Shown piece after piece: positions 60,702 to 64,000 of a stretch of 64,000 bases of DNA. The stretch is from Microbacterium festucae (GTDB lineage: Bacteria; Actinomycetota; Actinomycetes; Actinomycetales; Microbacteriaceae), in NCBI RefSeq assembly GCF_025421715.1, contig NZ_JAOEFC010000003.1, forward strand, positions 248,001 through 312,000, in the 5' to 3' direction. The notes under the pieces are model-generated. The model made no database searches. It had not been told where the DNA came from and was given only the letters and a program-made list of their open reading frames with translations. The position numbers were made by a program, and so were the translations under genes. Numbering within the stretch: the first letter of the stretch is position 1; each line of letters opens with the position of its first letter.

Positions 60702-62264
60702 ATGCACAAGAGACGATTCGGCCTGGCCGCGGTCATCGCCGCCGCCGCGCTGGCGATCACCGCCTGCGCTCCGAGCACCGGCACGACGAGCGAGCCCACG
60801 ACGAGCGCCGCCACCGGCACCTTCACCTACGCGATCTCCAGCGACCCGAGCTCGCTGAACCCCATCAACGTGGGCGACCGCTGGGGCCTGACGGTCACCA
60901 ACCTCATCTACTCGCCTCTCGCCCGTGTCGAAGGCGACGGCACCGTCGTCAACGAGCTCGCCGAGTCGATCACCCCCGCCGAGGACGGCCTGTCCGTCAC
61001 CGTCGTGCTCAAGGACGGCCTGCTCTGGTCGGATGGCGAGCCCGTCACCGCCGACGACGTCGTGTTCACCTACACGAACAAGGCCGTCAAGGCCAACGGC
61101 AACGCCGACCTGCTGTGGGTGGGCGACCAGCCCATCACCGCCGAGGCCACCGACGAGAAGACCGTCGTCTTCCGCCTGCCCTCCATCAGCGCCGCCGCCC
61201 TGAGCAACATCGCCACCGAGACCTACATCATCCCGGAGCACATCTACGGCCAGGTCACCGACTTCTCGGCCGCCGAGCTCGACCCGATCGCGGTCGGCTC
61301 GGGCCCCTACAAGCTCACCAAGTACGAGCGCGGCCAGTACCTCACCTTCGAGGCCAACGAGAACTACTTCGGCCCGAAGCCCAACATCCCCGAGCTGACG
61401 CTGCGCATCGTGGCCAACGCCGACACCGTCAAGACGGCGCTGCAGACCGGCGAGGCCGACGCCTCGTTCGTCACCGCCGACCAGATCGACGAGCTCACCG
61501 CCTCCGGCCTCGACATCTACCCCTACGCCGAGGGCCGCGTCGCCTACCTGGGTCTCAACGCCGCCAAGCTCACCGACCCCAAGGTGCGCCAGGCGATCTT
61601 CTACGCGCTCGACCGCGAAGAGATCGACACCGCCGCGTTCCTCTCCGACGAGTACTACCAGCCCGCCTACACGATCCTCCCGCCGAGCAACCCGTTCGCG
61701 ACCGAAGACGTGAACACCTACGAGCAGGACACCGACGAGTCGGCGAAGCTGCTCACCGAGTCGGGTGTGCAGGACGTCGACTTCACGCTGGCCTACGCCG
61801 GCGCCGACCCGGTGCAGACCACGCAGGCCACGATCATCCAGCAGCAGCTGCAGGCCATCGGCATCCGCGTGCAGCTGGCCGGCATCGAGCCGCAGGCCGT
61901 GTTCACCGAGATCGAGAAGGGCGCGGCGTCGCAGTACGACGCGTTCCTCGGCGGCTACATCATGGGTCAGGACCCCGACGCGTACAGCCTGCTGTACCGC
62001 AGCGGAGCCTCGTCGAACTACTTCGGCTACTCCAACCCGGCCACCGACGCCCTCTTCGACCAGGGCGTGACCGAGCTCGACCCCGACAAGCGCAAGGCCA
62101 TCTACGCCGACCTTCAGGCGCAGATCGCCGAGGACGCCGTGGTGTACCCGCTGGCCGACAACCTCAAGATCCTCGCCGTGAACTCGCGCATCGGCGGCGT
62201 CGACGAGGCGCGCACCGTGCCGATCTACACCCTGGAGAACTTCGGTCTGCTGACCGAGAAGTGA
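60702..62264 (+). CDS. Peptide/nickel-type ABC binding lipoprotein (DppA-like)
   Basis: 520-aa solute-binding protein of family 5. Lipobox ITAC (Cys about 21), then TFTYAISSDPSSLNPI, VTADDVVFTY, GSGPYKLTKYERGQYLTFEANENYFG and YSNPATDALFDQG, all typical. Likely imports oligopeptides or related solutes with the permeases downstream; the ATPases are beyond the window. Confidence 0.9.
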   Translation: MHKRRFGLAAVIAAAALAITACAPSTGTTSEPTTSAATGTFTYAISSDPSSLNPINVGDRWGLTVTNLIYSPLARVEGDGTVVNELAESITPAEDGLSVTVVLKDGLLWSDGEPVTADDVVFTYTNKAVKANGNADLLWVGDQPITAEATDEKTVVFRLPSISAAALSNIATETYIIPEHIYGQVTDFSAAELDPIAVGSGPYKLTKYERGQYLTFEANENYFGPKPNIPELTLRIVANADTVKTALQTGEADASFVTADQIDELTASGLDIYPYAEGRVAYLGLNAAKLTDPKVRQAIFYALDREEIDTAAFLSDEYYQPAYTILPPSNPFATEDVNTYEQDTDESAKLLTESGVQDVDFTLAYAGADPVQTTQATIIQQQLQAIGIRVQLAGIEPQAVFTEIEKGAASQYDAFLGGYIMGQDPDAYSLLYRSGASSNYFGYSNPATDALFDQGVTELDPDKRKAIYADLQAQIAEDAVVYPLADNLKILAVNSRIGGVDEARTVPIYTLENFGLLTEK

Positions 62265-62270
62265 TCCGCC

Positions 62271-62311
62271 GGATGCCGTGGGCCGCGCCGCGCGCGTGAC
62301 CCACGGCATCC
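62271..62311 (+). terminator. Intercistronic hairpin after the binding-protein gene
   Basis: GGATGCCGTGGG (62271-62282) pairs perfectly over 12 bp with CCCACGGCATCC (62300-62311) across a 17-nt loop, starting six bases after the stop. It may reduce transcription of the permeases relative to the binding protein, or protect its mRNA. The arms contain the repeated GGATGCC heptamer. Confidence 0.6.
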
Positions 62312-62359
62312 GCATGCCCCACCCCGACAGACACCCCCGACCGACACCCCAGGAACGCC

Positions 62360-63319
62360 GTGACCCGCTTCATCCTCCGTCGCCTCGCACAGGTGATCCC
62401 GATGCTGCTGGTGCTCACCTTCGTGGTGTTCTTCCTCATCCAGCTGGCGCCCTACGACGTGGTCGACTCGATCACCACGCCGAACATGTCCGACGAGACC
62501 GTCGCGATCATGCGGGAGCGCTACGGCCTCGACCAGCCGGTGATCGTGCAGTACCTCTCGTGGCTGGGCAACGTGCTGCAGGGCGACCTGGGCTACTCGC
62601 TCACCAGCCGCCAGCCCATCACCGCCGAGCTGGCCGCCCGGGTGCCCAACACGATCATCCTCGTCGCCCCGGCCTACCTCGCCGCCCTCGTCATCGCCAT
62701 CGTGCTGGGCCTGGTCGCCGGCTCTCGCCGCGGCAAGCTCGCCGACCGGGTCATCGACTCGCTGGCCGGCGTCGGCATCGCCACCCCGTCGTTCTGGTTC
62801 GCGCTGCTGCTCATCTACCTCTTCGGGTACGTGCTGCGCTGGTTCCCGATCATCGGCATGCACTCGGTGGGCAAGGAGGGCGACCCCGTCGACTTCCTCC
62901 TGCACTTCATCCTGCCGTTCACGGTGCTCGTGGTCGCCTTCTTCCCCGAGCTGGCCCGCTACGTGCGCTCGGCGACCATCACCCAGACCTCGCAGGACTA
63001 CGTGCTCGTGCAGCGGGCGTACGGCGCCTCGCGCAGCCGCATCCTCGGCTTCCACGTCAGCCGCAACGTGCTGCTGCCGATCATCACGCAGCTCGGCCTG
63101 GCCCTGCCGCTGCTGGTGACCGGCGCCATCGTCACCGAGTCGGTGTTCGCCTGGCCGGGCATCGGCCCCTACTTCCTGTCGGCGACCAAGAGCCTCGACT
63201 ACCCGGTCATCCTCGCGGTGCTCATGCTCTCGGCGGTGCTGGTGATCGTCGGCAACCTCATCGCCGACATCCTCTACGTCGTCGTCGACCCGCGCATCCG
63301 CATCGGGGGAGCCTCATGA
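62360..63319 (+). CDS. Peptide ABC permease (DppB-like)
   Basis: 319-aa permease with six helices. The N-terminal MTRFILRRLAQVIPMLLVLTF and EAA loop region DYVLVQRAYGASRSRILGFHVSRN are characteristic. GTG 62360 follows AGGAA. Its stop overlaps the next start (ATGA). Confidence 0.92.
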   Translation: MTRFILRRLAQVIPMLLVLTFVVFFLIQLAPYDVVDSITTPNMSDETVAIMRERYGLDQPVIVQYLSWLGNVLQGDLGYSLTSRQPITAELAARVPNTIILVAPAYLAALVIAIVLGLVAGSRRGKLADRVIDSLAGVGIATPSFWFALLLIYLFGYVLRWFPIIGMHSVGKEGDPVDFLLHFILPFTVLVVAFFPELARYVRSATITQTSQDYVLVQRAYGASRSRILGFHVSRNVLLPIITQLGLALPLLVTGAIVTESVFAWPGIGPYFLSATKSLDYPVILAVLMLSAVLVIVGNLIADILYVVVDPRIRIGGAS

Positions 63320-64000
63320 CCGCCCCGATCACCCTGGCCAGCGTCCGCCAGCGCGGCCGGTCGCTGCGCTCGCTCCCGGCCATTGCCGCGGCGGTGTTCC
63401 TCGGCATCGTCGTCGCCGTCAGCGTGCTCGCGCCGCTGCTGCCGTTGGACCCCACCACCACAGACCTCACCGCGCGGTGGCAGCCGCCCAGTGCCGAGCA
63501 CCTGTTCGGCACCGACGACCTCGGTCGCGATTACTTCTCACGCGTGGTCTACGGCGGTCAGATCTCCCTCACCGTGGGCGTGCTCGCCATGCTCGCCGCC
63601 ACCTCGATCGGCGTGGTCGTGGGGCTCGTCGCCGGCTATGCCCGCGGCTGGCTCGACGAGACCCTCATGCGCCTGGTCGACTTCCTCTCGTCGATCCCGT
63701 GGATGGTGCTCGTCATCGTCGCCAGCGTGTTCCTGCGCCCCGGGCTGTGGACGATCATCCTCGTCATCGGCCTGTTCGCCTGGATGCCGACGGCACGACT
63801 CGTGCGCGCCGAGACCATGTCGCTGCGCGAGCGCACCTACGTCGGCTACGCGCGCTTCCTCGGTGAGAAGCCGCGCAGGGTCGTCTGGCGCCACGTGCTG
63901 CCCGACGCCGCCCCGACGATCATCGTGGCCGCCGCCGCGACCATCTCGTCGGCGATGCTCACCGAGTCGGCCCTGAGCTTCCTCGGGCTCGGCATCCAGC
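63316..64000 (+). CDS. Peptide ABC permease (DppC-like), 3' end outside window
   Basis: About 228 residues are visible of the second permease, with the HLFGTDDLGRDYFSRVVYGGQISL segment, the EAA loop ERTYVGYARFLGEKPRRVVWRHVLPDA, and an end at SFLGLGIQ. ATG 63316 overlaps the previous stop. The last helices and the ATPase genes lie outside. Confidence 0.92.
   Translation, partial: MTAPITLASVRQRGRSLRSLPAIAAAVFLGIVVAVSVLAPLLPLDPTTTDLTARWQPPSAEHLFGTDDLGRDYFSRVVYGGQISLTVGVLAMLAATSIGVVVGLVAGYARGWLDETLMRLVDFLSSIPWMVLVIVASVFLRPGLWTIILVIGLFAWMPTARLVRAETMSLRERTYVGYARFLGEKPRRVVWRHVLPDAAPTIIVAAAATISSAMLTESALSFLGLGIQ

Overview
The window is very GC-rich chromosomal DNA, with dense genes, many GTG and TTG starts, ATGA/GTGA/TTGA stop-start overlaps and many apparently leaderless genes. 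Protein families such as MoaA, CydABDC, MetY, DUF2975/YozG and FBP, together with the codon use, point to an actinobacterium of the Microbacteriaceae, probably Microbacterium. That assignment is inference from gene content and was not tested by a search. No rRNA, tRNA, CRISPR array, prophage or insertion sequence was seen.

Layout. 1-7403: cytochrome bd oxidase locus (cydC, cydD, cydB, cydA and a four-cysteine HTH regulator), with moaA inserted on the opposite strand between cydB and cydD. 7547-21539: mostly metabolic and orphan genes: membrane esterase, LLM flavin oxidoreductase, aldo/keto reductase, methyltransferase, a TetR/SDR pair with two clear operators, GNAT, a YcaQ-type protein, a terpene-cyclase-like protein, a NYN-LOTUS protein, and a MetY plus DszA-type monooxygenase pair for sulfur. 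21592-22403: a large 63-bp palindromic tandem array. 22525-25810: OpuC-type compatible-solute ABC transporter. 25907-29098: flavin disulfide reductase, a YozG/DUF2975 pair, and an EamA exporter preceded by a ykkC-family riboswitch. 29170-36656: phosphonate uptake and catabolism locus (GntR, PhnD, PhnC, fused PhnE, FAD oxidoreductase, PhnX-like phosphatase, alcohol dehydrogenase). 36739-39345: secreted GH74 xyloglucanase with chitin-binding-like tails. 39518-54706: aminopeptidase, MFS, BFN nuclease, Nudix, K+ channel, ATP-grasp, DHFR-like, QorB/HxlR pair, lactonase, DinB, glycosyltransferase, FBP protein, and a second YozG/DUF2975 pair. 54797-60603: short-chain dehydrogenases, a PIN-like protein, F420-reductase-like and siderophore-interacting proteins, and a second NYN protein. 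60702-64000: peptide ABC transporter, running off the window.

How it works together. Three transport units (OpuC, Phn, Dpp) have lipoprotein binding proteins. The phosphonate unit continues directly into catabolic genes through translational overlaps. The sulfur pair may couple release of sulfur from organosulfur compounds to homocysteine synthesis. Redox genes are common: Fe-S-type regulator with cyd, HxlR with QorB, and several flavoenzymes.

The most interesting non-coding content is (1) the 63-bp array; (2) REPIN-like dispersed palindromes (three copies near 9 kb, one near 15.6 kb); (3) the ykkC-family riboswitch with a readable expression platform; (4) an identical operator core in front of two YozG/DUF2975 cassettes; (5) a strongly repeated GGATGCC heptamer that seems to override codon choice; (6) tandem duplications that copy stop codons at gene ends.
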